Both the position numbers and the translations under genes were made by a program. Below the pieces are notes generated by a model, which saw only the letters and a program-made list of their open reading frames with translations, was not told the DNA's origin and did no database searches. Positions 9,990-23,140 of a DNA stretch of 64,000 nt are shown here, piece by piece (position 1 is the first letter of the stretch; every line of letters starts with the position of its first letter). The stretch spans positions 84,036,001-84,100,000 of the forward strand of contig CM060835.1 in the NCBI GenBank assembly GCA_030762175.1, read 5' to 3'. The DNA is from Metallyticus violacea. Its lineage: Eukaryota; Arthropoda; Insecta; Mantodea; Metallyticidae.

Positions 9990-12720
9990 CACTATTGATA
10001 ATTTGATTAGAGATTTTGAAGTTATGAATATGGTATTGACATCTTGTCATTTCCCACTGAGATTAAAATTGGGGGAAGTAAGGGGAGATCAGAAGGAAGT
10101 ATCTCGAGGGAATTGTAGGCATATTGAGGTTTACAGGTGGAAGGAAAAGAAATATAACTCATTTTGTAAAGAGTTAAATTCAGAAAGAGGTAAAATTTTA
10201 CAAAAGTAAATAGAGAGTCTAATAAATGTAAATAAAGTAGGGCAGGCAGCAGAGAAATTAGAATATAATATGAAATGGGCAGGGAATGATATGAAAGCAA
10301 TGGTTTATGATGATAATAAAAGGAAATGTTTTGATAAAGATTATAAAATGGCAAAGAAATAGTAATTCAAGAGCTAAAAAATTGGAGACAGTTGGAGGAG
10401 AAAGAGCAAATTGTTCTTAGATGAAAATTTCTTGACACTTAGACTGATGTATAGGTCTCTCATTGAGGACAAAAAGAAGGAATGGGATAGAAGAATAAGT
10501 AAAATGTTAATGGATGAATAAAAAATTCATGATACAAGGAGGATATGGTCAGTGGTTCAAAGTTTGTATAGAAATGGGATAACACAAAAAAAATATAACT
10601 TCAGAAAGTTGGTGTGCTCATTTTAACATGTTACTAGGGCAAGAGAATTTAATTAGAACAAAAATAGATTTTTTAGGAAATCAAGAAATTATTGGTGATT
10701 TGGACAGGAAGGTTTCATAGGAAGAATGTTATGATCAAATTAAGAGGTTAAAGTTGAAGAAAGCAAGTGGTATTGATGGTATTTCATGGGAATTCTGAAG
10801 GGTTTGGGTTAAGGAAGATAATAGGAGAAAAATAGTGGTTAAATTGTTTAATAAAATAAAAGAAGCTAGGGAAATACTCAATATGTGGAAAAGGAGCATG
10901 ATAGTACCCATATATAAAGGGAAGGGTGATGTAAATAGTTCTGCAAATGATGAGGGTATAAGTCTTTTCATTTTAGGTAAAAATTTTACAGGAATTCTAG
11001 CCAATAGATTAAGGAAATGGATTGAGAAAGAGAAGAATTATCAGAGTTCCAAACAGGTTTCAGAACAGGAAGGAGAACTACAGATAATGTTTTCATAATA
11101 AAGACAATTGTCGATGAATATTTAAGCAAGAAAAGGGATGAGTTTATATGGTACATGTAGAATTTGAGAAGGCATTTGATACTATAAATAAAGCAGCAAT
11201 GTGGTTAAAACTAAAAAAGAAATAGTTAGTCAGATGTTCATAAAACTATTACAAAAGATATACAGTGAAAACCTGTTGTGTGTCAAATGTTCAGGTGATA
11301 AGGTAACGAATTATATGCAGAGTAAAACAGGAGTAAGACGAGGTTGTAAATTAAGTCCAACACTGTTCAATCTGTATATGATGACATGAAAGAAACTAAA
11401 AGAGATAAGTTACATCTACTGGTAATATTACGAAATACCAGGGTTGCTTTTTGCGGATGATTTTTATTGCATCTATATTAGTAGAGGATTAAGAAGATCA
11501 ATTGAATTAGTGAATGCTTTGTGTAAACAATGGGGATTAAAAATTAAGAAAACAAATCAAAGATCTTGGTTTTTCAAGGAGATTATAAGTTGAAAAATTA
11601 TGAAAAATGGCAGTTAAATAGGAGAGAAATAGAGATGATAAGGAAAATTAGTTATCTAGGGACAAGATTAAGCTCTAATGGAAATGGGAATGAGCAGAAT
11701 GAGCAGAAAAAAATAGCAATAGCAAAAGGAAAAGCAGCTATGAGTATATTGAAGAAAAACTCCTGATATAAGAGTAAATTAGCTGGAAAGAATGTACACA
11801 ACCACGGTAGAAGCTAAAATATTATATAAATCAGAAATTTGGAATGTAGAGGATGCATGGAAAGATAAAATAAATACAAGGTTTTATAAATTGATTTTAG
11901 ATTTACCAACAGCATCCCCAAATGGTATAGCACAGTTAGAATTAGGTAGATGTTCCACTAATAAAAAAATAATCACAAGAGTTATGAAATATCTACTCAG
12001 AATTACCACATTAGAAGAGAGTGATATTATTAAAGAATGTTTTAGTATACAGGAGAAATGTAAGTGGAAAGAATCATAGTATTTCAAAGTGCACAAAATT
12101 TTACAACAGATAGGTTTGGGAAAAATAAGGATAAATAAGGAATACCAAAACAGAGGATTGGAAAGAAATAATTTTAAGATTGGAAGATATTGAACAACAA
12201 GAAATATTTAGTAGTTTGGGTGAAAAGAGTTCATTGAGATTTTATAGGGGAATAAAAATATATAGGGGAATAAAAATATATAGAACAATGTGATAAGGCA
12301 GATAGAGAAGGGTTTGCTTGGGCTAGAACTGGAATTATGAATGTAAAAGGATTAGAATATGATAAAGGAAATTGTTTAGCATGTGAAGAAACCAAATCAG
12401 AATTTCATTGTTTGTTATATCGTAATCAAACAAAGTTATGGAGAGAAAAGGTTTGGAATAAAAAATGGGAAAATTTAGATGGGCAAATTTTAATAAGGAA
12501 GATTTTAAATGTAAAAGGAGCGAAGGATATAAGAATGATAGGGAACTATTTAGGTAAAGTTAGAGAGAAATAAATAAGAATGATGAGGAGGATGATGGAA
12601 AGAAATGTAGAAAGAAAATGTACAACCTTGAAGTATAATAAATGAAAGATATTACAGAGTGTGATGGTCACCAATGCACTAATAATCTGGAGTTGTGTGC
12701 AGTGGGACCAGAATGTTAAC
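9990..12720 (+). pseudogene. Degenerate LINE (non-LTR retrotransposon) with RT and C-terminal Cys motif
   Basis: Reverse transcriptase is readable in pieces: MWKRSMIVPIYKGKGDVN and GISLFILGKNFTGILANRLR (10835-11098); FEKAFDT around 11165; TGVRRGCKLSPTLFNLYM (11201-11389); FADD-like residues near 11450. The thumb/connection follows (YLGTRLSSNGN, about 11660; IWNVEDAWKDKINTRFYKL, about 11840). The tail has a C-x2-C-x8-H-x4-type motif (CLACEETKSEFHC, about 12379), shared with the LINE at 36-37.5 kb. Stops and frameshifts occur throughout. It is probably one full-length copy that has decayed; a short unique 3' segment ends near 12720. Confidence 0.8.
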
Positions 12721-13239
12721 AAGCAATGTAGCAGTTTTTTTTAATAAAATACCCAACTTATGACAATTTTGAAGTGATATTAATTTTCTCTCTAGATGAA
12801 CTTTTTATTACTTCCTTAATATTCACATTCTGTCAATGTTCTAGCACATTTCTGACACAGCTGATCCAAAAGGTTGTAAAGCACCAAGTATAGCTACTAA
12901 ATTTATATATTACAGCTTAATCACACAGTACAAAATGTCAACATACTTAGCAAAATTAATAAATTAATATTGATTCTACTTGCATTCACCTGAATTAACA
13001 AGCCACTCACTTTTTTCTGAGTTCCCATTCTATGACTACATTCAACCATCACTAAGATCATTACTCTTTTCCTTTCAGTAAGGTTTGACAGTAAGTAATA
13101 TAACATACATATTCTACACTATAAATGACTAGTTTTGCTTTTTAAAACAACGCATAGCCTCCTGTAATCTGTCAAATAATTTAATGCAAAATTTAAAATA
13201 CATATATATAACTTCTCTACATAAGCCTACAAAAAATAA

Positions 13240-13860
13240 AAATAAAACTAAAAACATAATCCACAGCAAACATCAATGTGTGGGTGGAGGAACTTAAAAG
13301 AGAGGCAATTGTGGATATGATGAAGACCATGATTATCAGCAGGACCAAGGACAGCAACAACATTACAGTCGTCAAGAAGCAGCTAGAACAGGTAGATAAG
13401 TTCAAGTATCTCTGCTGAACAATATGTTCAGATTGGAAGATAAAGTTTGAGATCATGGGAGGTTGGAGCAGCATGTTGCCTGTTTAGTGCAGTCAGATCA
13501 ATCTATATCCTGATATTGACCTATGGCTGTGAGCCCTGAATACTGACAGAATAGTCTAAGAGCAGAATCTAGATGACAAAGATGCAATATATATATGGAA
13601 AGTGGAGAATAAATCAGGAAAGATATAATCAGGAATTCAGAAAATGCTGAATGAGAAGGCACTGGAAAAGACCATCCAAAACATCTGGTGAAATGATTCA
13701 AACAAATCTAGCAGATGTTGATCGACTGCTTGCCAAGACTAATGAAGGAGTTGAGGGTGGAAGAAGCAAGAGGATAAAGACAACCAAGGAAGATCTGCAA
13801 AAATGGAATTTAAGAGGCATTGAGGGTAAGGAGATTATTTTTCAGTTATCATAATTGAGA
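13240..13860 (+). pseudogene. RTE-like LINE fragment
   Basis: Translation gives KTMIISRTKDSNNITVVKK, then QLEQVDKFKYL and a degraded LTYGCE segment, the usual order downstream of the RT catalytic motif in RTE-type and related LINEs of insects. Further on, RMRRHWKRPSKTSGEMI matches the tail. Frame breaks show that it is a relic. Confidence 0.6.
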
Positions 13861-14422
13861 TAGGGAGAAATGAAGAGCGCTCATATCCTGAACACTGTAA
13901 GCTATGAAGAAGAAGAAGGAGAAGGAGAGGGGAGGAGGAGAAGGGAAGGAGAAGAATATACCTGAGAGTATAACTTTTTTAAATTTTATGTAAATAAATT
14001 TATTTATGTCTAATAAAGGCACATTTATTATTTGAAGAAACATTCAAATTAATAAATGAACAATTATTATTTTAAGAAACATTCAAATTATAAAGTTATA
14101 AACAATATTCCATACTTTTTCTTTACTCTGTAAATCTTACTTTACTTTACTATCTGTTATAGCTATTGTTATATTTATGCCAGTTCCAAGCACCTTAATA
14201 AGAGAAACATTATATTTTTTGCATAGTTAGTGGACTTAAGTTTTAAGTATATATTTATGATACATTTTCTTTTTCATATCACTAACACTTTTTAATCTGG
14301 AAATATATTTAGTTTTCTTATTCTTATTTACCTAATATTTGTATTAAAGTATTATCTTTATATCTGAAGTATAAATTATTAATGAATTTAATTTACATCA
14401 GTATTCATATTGCTGTTGTCAG

Positions 14423-14692
14423 GATTGATAATGTACAATGCAGGAAGAGAGCAGGACTTTCTTGCGGTGGAACTTGTGAATGGCCATTTACATTATATCT
14501 TCAATCTTGGTGATGGTCCAGTGAGAGTAAGAGATAACGCCAGAAGTAGCCTCAATGACAATCGATGGCATGCAGTTACCATAGGCCGTCCCAGTCCCAA
14601 GCAGCACACTCTTATGGTTGATGATAATTTTGCAATTGTTACCAGTCTGGGAACAAATGAAAATCTTGATCTAGCTGGTATACTCTACTTGG
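14423..14692 (+). CDS. Nrx-1: Neurexin exon: LNS5, middle part
   Basis: A 270-bp exon, phase 1 in and out. Acceptor is ttgtcag, donor G|GTAAGA. The first residues complete PSG-LIMYNAG from the previous exon. Typical LNS strands follow: DFLAVELVNGHLHYIFNLGD, SSLNDNRWHAVTIGR, HTLMVDDN, and NLDLAGILYLG at the end. Phase and residues join exactly with the exons at 7516 and 18908. Confidence 0.97.
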
Positions 14693-14843
14693 GTAAGATA
14701 TATTTTACCTTTTGTGATGTAAATCCATAAATTTACATGCTCAAACAACTTAATGCTACCTAGATATGTAAGAATGGATATATTACATAACTTAATGTGA
14801 CTCTAAAAATAAATTATATTCTCATTGTCTCATCTAAGCTGCT

Positions 14844-15151
14844 TTTTTGTTTGTACGTTTTTGGTTTTTTAGTAGTGTTTAATGTTTGTTTTTACTACTG
14901 AGGCACCACAGAAGGTGAACACTGATGATATATGAGATGAAATGATAAATTGGGAAAGGATATTTTTTTAAGGAAGGAAGCGTTCCAGGTCTCAGTTTAG
15001 GGTATCTCCCTGGCATTTGCCAGTTATGAGGACTGAGGGAAAACCTGGAATAAACCCCAGTCAGGGAGAATGGTCCTGGTGGGATTTGATCCCCAGACCT
15101 CCCGCTCATGAGTTCACACCTTAACAACCTCGGCCATCCGTGGCGGTATCT
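14844..15151 (-). mobile_element. tRNA-derived SINE, family 1, with target-site duplication
   Basis: Flanked by the 12-bp direct repeat ATCTAAGCTGCT at 14832-14843 and 15152-15163. On the minus strand it starts with a tRNA-like head (GATGGCCGAGG box A region, then a GGGGATCAAATCCCA box B region), followed by a tRNA-unrelated body that ends in a GCATTAAACACTA-type tail. A second copy lies at 62197-62462. Confidence 0.9.
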
Positions 15152-15659
15152 ATCTAAGCTGCTGAAACATTTAGGCATCATACTAAATATGGCTAAGGTG
15201 GATAAAGTGGTTAACATTGCTGAAATTTTCTACCTTGAAGTACTTGTATTTCACATAATAATGACTGAAAATAGACACAATAATATATAGGCATGTAATG
15301 ATTTAAATCAAATACTTGTAGCATTAAATAAATAAATAGATATGGATGAGTAGAGAAACTGATATATTGAGTCATATGATATGTTAGAGTAACAAAACAT
15401 TCATTTCTAATAGGCAAAGCACTGAAGGTAAATGATTGCTCATAGCTGTAGTGAGAATTTGTATAACCTATTCGAATGCCTGCAAGGATTGTATCATGTT
15501 TTCTCCTTTGGTACCTTTTAATCCTTAAATTTGATTTTAGATAACTCTAGAAGATTTTAGTTAATATGTAACAGGAAATATATTAATTGTTAAGAACATC
15601 ATATAAACCAGAATGTTTCACAGTATTAGGTATAAAAGCACAAATCATTCATTCATGGT

Positions 15660-16800
15660 TCAACTTTCTAAAACTTGTGAGTGGAAAAGTAAGGATGGCA
15701 ACAAAAGAATTGAATAACAGATGTTTACTCAAGCAAAATACATTGACATGGTCCATCTGAGAGGAAATTGGAGTCAAAGTTCAGAGAGCTAGAAGACACT
15801 ACAGGTAACTTGCCAAATAATTGCCTATCCAGTGCTCAAGTATTCTGGTGCAAAATGCTCAGGTTGGATATGAACAGCATCAAACAGGCATGATTAGAGC
15901 TGGACATTTACAAAAACGAAGTTCTTTGATGATTCCACATTTCAACTGTCACTGCAGACTTGAAAATCACTAGGAATGCCATGTACTGCCAACCCATGTC
16001 AGATGATGCCATGCAGGAATTCCTTAAAGACCGTTTCAAAAGAACCAGTTACTATTGCATTGGTATACTGCAGCTTCTAGGTGAGGATTCCAGTATGATT
16101 TGGCATGTTCAATGAGAGCCTCTTCTCCAACAATGGCATTGTCAATGAAAACAACATACAGTATTATTTGATGAAAATTCTCACTGGATCCAACCAGTTC
16201 AGGTACAAGATTGCTGCAATGCCAAAGTATGGGTTGGGATTATTGAAGACCACATCATTGGTTCTTCTTCTTTTCATGTTGTCTGATGGACTGCAGATTT
16301 CTGCACTTCTTCATGAGGAAGTAACACCAGTGAATTTTGGAGCATGTTCTCCTAGCACTGGCTTCAGCTATATGGTGCCCCTCCTGCCACAGATGAGTCG
16401 TGCAACAACTCAATAATGCTTATTCTGCCAAATGGATTGGCTTCCAACTCATGCTATCCCACTTGATCACAGGATCTGACCCCATTGAAATTCTATACTT
16501 TGAAGAATAGGGTGCACAAAAATAAGCACAAACCCACTGCAATCCCAAGCAAAGGATATGAACAGCCTGTAGTGCCATGACACTTGAGATTGTGCACCTT
16601 GTCACATCAAAATGGAAGTACATCTCCACCAATGCCTGTGAGCACAATGACTTAACTTCAAGCATTGATGAGGTATCCATACCTATGGCATCATCATTGT
16701 CATCGATCTCATATGTTTTAGATCACATGCTCCACAGAATCTGAATTCAATGTTATTCTTGGATCTAGGCACAACTAGAGGAAGTATTGAAATAAAAGAA
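15660..16800 (+). pseudogene. Decayed DDE transposase (IS630/Tc1-mariner type)
   Basis: The order fits the N-terminal helix-turn-helix and then the DDE core: VQRARRHYR around 15775, SLFSNNGIVNENNIQYYL (16105 onwards), then in another frame WVGIIEDHIIGS (about 16227) and a PP-x-SPDL-like remnant (SQDLTPLKFYTL, about 16459). Frames alternate, so it is dead. Related to the copies at 9.2, 47.2 and 49.1 kb. Confidence 0.6.
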
Positions 16801-17579
16801 AAAATTATTAACATAATAAATTGATTGCATATATGTAACATAAACTTGTAATATTTACGCAGTCATATCATTGAACACCCTTGATTTCACCTGCCAAATC
16901 AATGAATATCTTCCTTATTAACCAATTCCTGTGGCAGATCCTGTTGTAGTTGCCTAAACAATTCTGAATGACTTAAGTCGGGCACCCAATGCAGAGCTAT
17001 GCTGTATATAATACCTCAAATTTAACATACTGCATAAAATGTTCACAAAAATAGCAAATGGTTTTTAAATAAAGCAAGAAGTTTACAGTTTTCATATGTA
17101 TAATTTAAAAATCCCAAGCCATTAAGCTAAATTCCAAATTTAGAAATTATGAAAGCATATTTTAAAACACATTATATTTTTCAAGTATGATTAATACTTA
17201 TCAAGTCTGCAAATGTTAAAAAGAACAAGTAATTTTCAGAAATGCATTCTCATTTAAATATTCCTTTTTTGAGGAATATTTGTTTTTGAGTGGGAGCTGT
17301 GTATATAATAAAGCTCTTAACATACAATACACCTTCATATTACCTAGCAAAATGCCTTTAAAAAGAAGAAGGAGGAAAAAAAACATGTTTCAAATGCTGA
17401 CAAAATTTGAAACTATCAGCATAAAGAGCTTATAAATGATAAAAAAGTACAATTTACAGACTATTTGGTTTCATTGATGTGAACTCTGTTTCCAAGTAAA
17501 GACGAATTGTTAAAGTATCTATAAATGATTAAAATTAATTGAGATTAATTATGGACACAGAGGAATACGTCAAACTTTT

Positions 17580-18745
17580 AGTAATATTCATAAATCAGGC
17601 TTATTTACATTTAATGGAAAATTACATGCAAGAATGAGGCCTAGCTATGGGAAGCATCTTATCCCCCTTTTTAGTTAATCTATTTAGGAGTAGCTTTGAA
17701 ACACATATTATAAAATTCTTTCCATTAAATTCAAAACATTTAACAGGTCCATTGATGATATTTTTGCAATAGTAAATGAAAAACATATTAATGAAGCCAA
17801 AAACTAATAAACTTACAAGAAGCAAACTAGTGTTTGCATGTGAAATGGAAACAGATAATATGCTGCTATTTTTGGACCTCAAAATAATAAAAGAACAATG
17901 GAAAGTTGGAATTTGGAATACACAGAAAATGTACATACAAGCTATTACATGAAAGCCAATAGCTTCAATTCAAAATAACATAAGCTTGCAGTAATTAATA
18001 GTTTAACCATATTCTTGTGAATCTACCTTTGGAAAAAACAGAATATCAATTGAATAAAACCGAATAGAAAAAAAAACAACAGCAAAGAAAGGATTTTGTA
18101 AAAAATTAGTTCGCAAGCAGGTATGGAAGTTCTAGCAAATTAGCAGCTGAAAGGAATCTGAACACTCTTGGCAGTAAAATAAAAGAAAATTGTATAACCA
18201 TTCTTGGACTACACATAAATTTTTAGTATATATTTAAGGAAGTTAACATCACATTAGTGTCAAATATTATTTTATCATAAAACATCTAATAACAACAAAT
18301 AGATAATATATCACTAGAAAATATGTTAGGAATTTATCATACAAATTGCACAGGCTGTGATAAATATATATTGAAAGAACAAAAAGGAGCATAAGTAAGC
18401 GTAAGTATAATATGAAGTATAATAAAATAGAGAAATCTGCTGTGGAAACTCATTTTTTGGCCAGAAAATCATGAAATTAAAGAAATGTACAACTTTTAAA
18501 GGCAATAAAAGAACATATAGAACTGAATATGTGGGGAAAAGAATCTATGTCCTCATATACAAAAATCAACTAATGAATTTTGATATCCTGGGAAAATAAA
18601 ATATACATTTCAAAGTCACTAGATGTCCACTAGTCAAATAGTACATCCTCCAGAGATTATGGAAATCCTTCCAACAGTTGACAAAGAGCTGATGATGTGG
18701 ACACAGATTCACAAAACATGTTCTAACAAATTAATTAGTTATTGA
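17580..18745 (+). pseudogene. Penelope-like element relic (RT, GIY-YIG, 3' terminus)
   Basis: From 17620 the + strand gives MQE-stop-GLAMGSILSPFLVNLF and then RSSFETHIIKF, the PLE reverse transcriptase signature around motif B, followed by IDDIFAIV (motif C, YVDD decayed) near 17750. Further on, NCTGCDKYILKEQ near 18345 is the decayed start of the GIY-YIG endonuclease. The element ends in a hammerhead-like terminus at 18689-18722. Many stops. Confidence 0.75.
18689..18722 (+). ncRNA. Hammerhead-like motif at PLE 3' end (decayed)
   Basis: CTGATGA is intact at 18689-18695 with a TGTG/CACA-type hairpin. The GAAA block is CAAA, and the self-complementary hexamer is ACATGT followed by T. Loss of the conserved G makes activity unlikely. 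Confidence 0.45.
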
Positions 18746-18907
18746 AGCTGCAAGTGTGTTCGTTTGACTCACCTCAACATATAAATAATTAAATAATGCT
18801 CTTTTTTTATATGCTCTAAAGCTTATTTCTGGTATGAAATTAAATTCAGTTTTCACACTAATATGAAGACCTATTTATCATAAGGAATTTTGTCATTCAC
18901 AATACAG

Positions 18908-19066
18908 GTGGAGTTAGAAAGGATATGTATCCCTTACTGCCTAAGCAAATACAATCAAGGCATGGCTATGAAGGTTGTCTTGCAAGCTTGGATCTGAATG
19001 GAGAGTCTCCAAATCTTCTTGTGGATGCTGTTGTTCCTAGTTCCCAGTTAGCTGCTGGCTGTGAGG
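18908..19066 (+). CDS. Nrx-1: Neurexin exon: end of LNS5
   Basis: A 159-bp exon, phase 1 at both ends, with acceptor aatacag and strong donor G|GTAAGT. It encodes GVRKDMYPLLPKQIQ, then GYEGCLASLDLNGESPNLL and QLAAGCEG. The GC-x-ASLDLNG motif and the second Cys form the conserved LNS C-terminal disulfide. It leads straight into EGF3. Confidence 0.97.
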
Positions 19067-19973
19067 GTAAGTACCCAATCTGAATAGATTAATCAGGTGT
19101 TATTTTTAATTTATCAAACAGGAGAGAAAGTATAGACCCAAATTATTAGGTTTAGAAAACAGCAAAGATAGAAATAATGTTAATCTTCTATACCTAAACA
19201 GACTCTTTGAATGAGCAAATTAAACCATTGCTAACAGTTCTAGAAAGTTGATAATACACACACGCACCCTACCCATCCCTACACCTACACACATACTTGG
19301 ATAGATGGTCTGGGGCAGAGGAGGATTGTTTCGGTACTTGAGCCTTGCATGCAGCTGGCTCTTGGGGGCACCTCTGGAAGGAAGGAATGGGCTAAGAGAG
19401 AGACTAGGTGGCTAGAATCTACTAATGGTGACTGCATGGATGCAGATGGGATCCCTAATGTGCTTCCAGGTAGAATACCTGGATAAATCACTATCATATC
19501 ACTGGATAACAATACTTTGTTAATATTATCAAATGATACAATATAAACCAGAAAGAAAGAAAACAAGAAAATTATTAAAATCAAAGAATAACATTCCATA
19601 ATGGTAGTTTATTTTTAACAAAACTTCACTCAAAGTGTTAGAGAGTAAGATTTATACCACTATTATTTTAATTCTTTTGTGTCTTAAAAGTGCAAAATGT
19701 GTGAATCAAGTACAATGCTAATATTAGCACATAGCTTGATCCTTATTAAAACAATAGTGTCTAATTTTATTTTTATGTTGGCATATGCTAGAATTCAACT
19801 TTATATCAGTGTATAATATTTAGTATTAAGAAGTTTTAAGATTCTTTAAGTCATGCATAGTTAGGTCTCTTAGACATTCCTATACTGTTACTTTCTACAA
19901 AAATAGCAAATTTAATTGTAATTCCTTACTGCTCTACATCATGGTTTGTTGAATCATTGTTAAATTATTCCAG
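19067..19973 (+). other. Intron between LNS5 and EGF3
   Basis: A 907-bp intron. A less AT-rich stretch at about 19255-19490 begins with a CA-rich tract and resembles a repeat fragment, but I cannot assign it to a family. Confidence 0.8.
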
Positions 19974-20093
19974 GTCCCAGTACCAAATGCAGCCACAATA
20001 TATGTGCTAACCGAGGTGTCTGTGTACAGCAATGGAACTCCTATGCATGTGATTGTGATATGACATCATTCACTGGTCCCACATGCAGTGATG
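19974..20093 (+). CDS. Nrx-1: Neurexin exon: EGF-like repeat 3
   Basis: A 120-bp exon, phase 1 at both ends (acceptor attccag, donor G|GTAAGT). It encodes PSTKCSHNICANRGVCVQ, then YACDCDMTSFTGPTCSD with six Cys in EGF spacing. The C-x-C-DMTSFTGP ending is characteristic of the last EGF of neurexins, immediately before LNS6. Confidence 0.97.
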
Positions 20094-20119
20094 GTAAGTT
20101 ACATGCTGCTCTCCTATCA

Positions 20120-21130
20120 TAATTGATATGACAAGCACGTGTTTGCTTTGACAGGGGCAAAATTCTCTTCTTTTCCCACTTAATGCTCACTTGCTTTGAC
20201 TCATTGTACCATGTTTCATCACAGTTACTATTTGATGCAGATTCTCTTTGATCATATATTGAGCCAAAAGCCTCTGACATACTCCCATACATGCAGCCTT
20301 TTGAACCTCAGTGGGAATTTGAGGAACCCATTTTAGGTTGACTTATCAGCAATTCAAGTCTCTGAAATGATGGATTGAACACTTCCATAGTTTGCCCTAA
20401 CCTCAGAAGATTTGTTTTATTTACGGACACTCTTTAACATCTCAGGTCATCAGCATTCCATTCAATTCAGGGCATGAAATGGCTGATAAGTTTTGCTCAG
20501 AGACCTCTTTTTTCAGGCTTGAGGTTCTTTTTCATGCTGTAAATGTATGACATGGGACCAATGACTTTACTTCCCTTCCGAAGGAAGCCATACTTAGGAT
20601 TTTTTGCCCCAAAAAACCCATCCATCCTGGCTGGGTTTGAACCCTTGATCTTGGTTTTATTAGGCAATTATGGCTACCACTACACCACCAGGACCAACTA
20701 ACCTCAGAAAAGATTTCAGAAATCATAAAATGTCAGTCACACTTGATATGGTCCTATACATCCCAAATGCTTGTTTCTATTACACTTGTTCATAGTCGAC
20801 AGTGGTGGCTTTCATTTTCCTACTGTGGAGCTCATACACTTATAAACAGTGTCTTATAACTGTTCCCTTAATCTTTGTAAAATTTTGGCCAGTTTTATTA
20901 CCTCCAGTGTCTCCTGCATTGCACCATTGATGAGTGTACTTTTTGCTCAGAGATAATGCTATTTACAATCAAATAGCTGTGCAACGAAAAAACCAGTTCC
21001 CCCCTATTTCTGAAACCTCATGCATAACATTTCAAAGTCATGTATTACATAGCCCTGTGCTACTCACAAGTGGTAAAACCAAAATTCTGGTTTATATTTG
21101 ATTCACCTTCATATATGAATTACTATATGA
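20120..21130. repeat. Dispersed repeat, copy 1 (split by a SINE)
   Basis: Blocks such as ATTGAGCCAAAAGCCTCTRA, CCCATACATGCAG, AATTCAAGTCT and TTTATATTTGATTCAC recur in the same order at about 62530-63040. The outer end TTTATATTTGATTCACCTTCATA resembles mariner-type terminal repeats, so it may be a non-autonomous mariner relative; this is a weak inference. The minus-strand frame at 20041-20292 overlaps the EGF3 exon and is not a gene. Confidence 0.6.
20409..20697 (-). mobile_element. tRNA-derived SINE, family 2, with target-site duplication
   Basis: Direct repeat CTAACCTCAGAA at 20397-20408 and 20698-20709. On the minus strand it begins GGTCCTGGTGGTGTAGTGG-like (box A), then a box B remnant GGGTTCAAACCC, and the family body with CTTCCTTCGGAAGGGAAGT and GAGG-CTCTGAGCAAAA. 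Other copies lie at 46615, 48139 and 56582. Confidence 0.93.
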
Positions 21131-21726
21131 AATATCATCCAGTATATTAAATTTGCATATTTCCTAAAGACATGGCTAAAAGGAGATGCACAGCAGTTGT
21201 TTTACTAAAGTTAGAGATATCTAATGACTATTTATGACTCATAGCTAAAGATATTTTTTGCCAGATGAGCCAGCAGTCACTCTCATACTTTTTTATTTTT
21301 ATTTGTTTTTTAAAGAGAAAGAGAGGATTTTGTAATGAAAAATTTGTGAGCACATGAGAAATTTTGTATGTCTCTATTCATGATATACTGTATTTATGAG
21401 AATCTAATATGCAACTTTTTGTCTAAATGTAGTATTCAAAACTGTGGTGTACAGTAGATTTGATGGCATTCAAGTGCAAATCCTCCTGTAGTTTGCAAGT
21501 AACTTCATTCAAATTTGTTTATTATATTATAATGCACTACTGCAATTCTCAACTTCATTACATTTATTGTTGGTCTATTATTGCATTTGAACAGTAGGTA
21601 GTTATGAAATAGAGGGCAAAATAGCCGAGAGTAATGTGTGCTTGAGACGGCAACAGAAATTCACATTATTTGCAACTAAAACATGTAGGAAAAAATTCAC
21701 TGGTCATCGCAAAGGAAGACACTAAC

Positions 21727-23140
21727 ATTAAAGAAAAATATTGTACTTACAAAGATGTTAACAATGGAGTAGTAAAATATCCTAAACTTAGGTATTCATT
21801 TTTTACATTAAACTCTGCTTACTTACATAAAAATAAGATGCATTTTGGGAGAATCTTTCCCATCTTCAATTTCTCACTGAACTGCATTACTGGAAACCAT
21901 GACTAGACACCCGGATGTTCCTGTGTTGGCCTCTGTTGGCTGACGAAGGAAATAACTAAGTTCATCCATAGGAGGAAACTTGAAGTTCATTAGGTTTTCT
22001 TTATTTTTTAATATGAAAAATTTTTCCCAAATGGATAACTTCATTGGGTTGTGAAAATGTTTCAGCAGTTTTATTTCCAGTTTTATTTCATGGTTTTTGG
22101 TCCAAAAGTGAGCTGCTACTGCTGATTTATCCACCTGCTTAAGCAGAATATTCCTAAAGTGTTGTTTCTTCCGAATTTCTAAATTTCTCTGTGTTTTTTT
22201 TTTTCTAGCTCTGTTCACAATCTACTTATTTTATTACATAAATTCCTGATTTCTGTTCTGTTGGTATGGGTCTTTTACTGTGCAACCCAATAAATTCTTG
22301 ATATTGTATTTATTCTTTAGGGCTAACATTATCCCATGTTCTTTGAAAATTTTCTTGAACTTGTGGTAAATTGGATGGTAGGTTAAACTTTTGAATTTGT
22401 ATTCTTCTTTTGTGTTTTACAGTGTGGAAACTTCCCTTATCCCTTTTTGTCTTTTAGATTTATTGATAATTTTTATCACTGTGTCTTTATTGAAACCATT
22501 GGTTAAAGTTGCCTTTATTATTTGTTGGTATTCCATTTTGTACCCAGCTTCTGTGAGTGGAATATTCATCAATCTGTGTGCTAAACTATGAAAAACTGCA
22601 TATTTATGTGGAATGGGGTTATAACTCTAATTTTTATGTAGTTTTCTGTGTGTGTTTCTTTTCTGTAAATTCCAAAATTCAAATAATCTCCATTTCTTAT
22701 AATTTTTAAATCTAGAAATGGCAGCCACCCATTTCTCTCTTCTTCTATGGTAAACTATATAGATTCATTGGCTGTGTTGGCTGAGCTTACGCTCGTAATG
22801 GTTACCCTATAGCCTCCCCGAAGATTCATGTTACAAAATGTTGCAATAGATTCATGTTGCAAATTAGTAAGTTTCAGGACATCTATTCAGTGTTTCTTCA
22901 GTATTATTGCAAAAAAGTCATCTACACACCTATACCATGACTTGAAAATTAAAGGGAAGGCTTTCGTGATATGTATTTCAAATGAACTCATGAATAACTC
23001 TGCTAGAAAAGGTGACAAAGGGTTTCCCATAGTTAGGGTCTGAAACTTGTTGGTAATATATTTTGTTGAAACTGAAGTAATTTTATTTAATGCAAATATT
23101 AGTAAGTTTTAATGAATACCTAAATTTAAGATATTAAAGA
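21727..23140 (-). pseudogene. Penelope-like element, family B, copy 2
   Basis: Minus-strand coding relic. The GIY-YIG C-terminal part (21874-22218) reads HFRNILLKQVDKSAVAAHFW, then WEKFFILKNKENLMNF; RT relics extend to about 23050. Its left end (ATTGTACTTAC...CCTAAACTTAGGTATTC, then a TTTTGGGAGAATCTTTCCCATCTTCA terminus) matches both ends of PLE B at 41508-43250. Frames are broken in many places. Confidence 0.8.

Larger units (their letters stand above)
7517..14422 (+). other. Intron inside LNS5 filled with transposon relics
   Basis: A 6.9-kb intron holding two foldbacks (8054-8432, 8546-8770), a decayed transposase (about 9060-9480, minus), a LINE (about 10000-12720) and an RTE-like LINE piece (about 13240-13860). 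The gaps 7517-8050, 12720-13230 and 13950-14420 hold nothing I recognise, apart from a purine-rich tract at 13900-13957. Confidence 0.85.
14693..18907 (+). other. Intron near the end of LNS5
   Basis: A 4.2-kb intron with a SINE (14844-15151), a decayed transposase (about 15660-16800) and a PLE relic (about 17580-18740). The segments 15165-15655 and 16800-17570 show nothing recognisable. Confidence 0.85.
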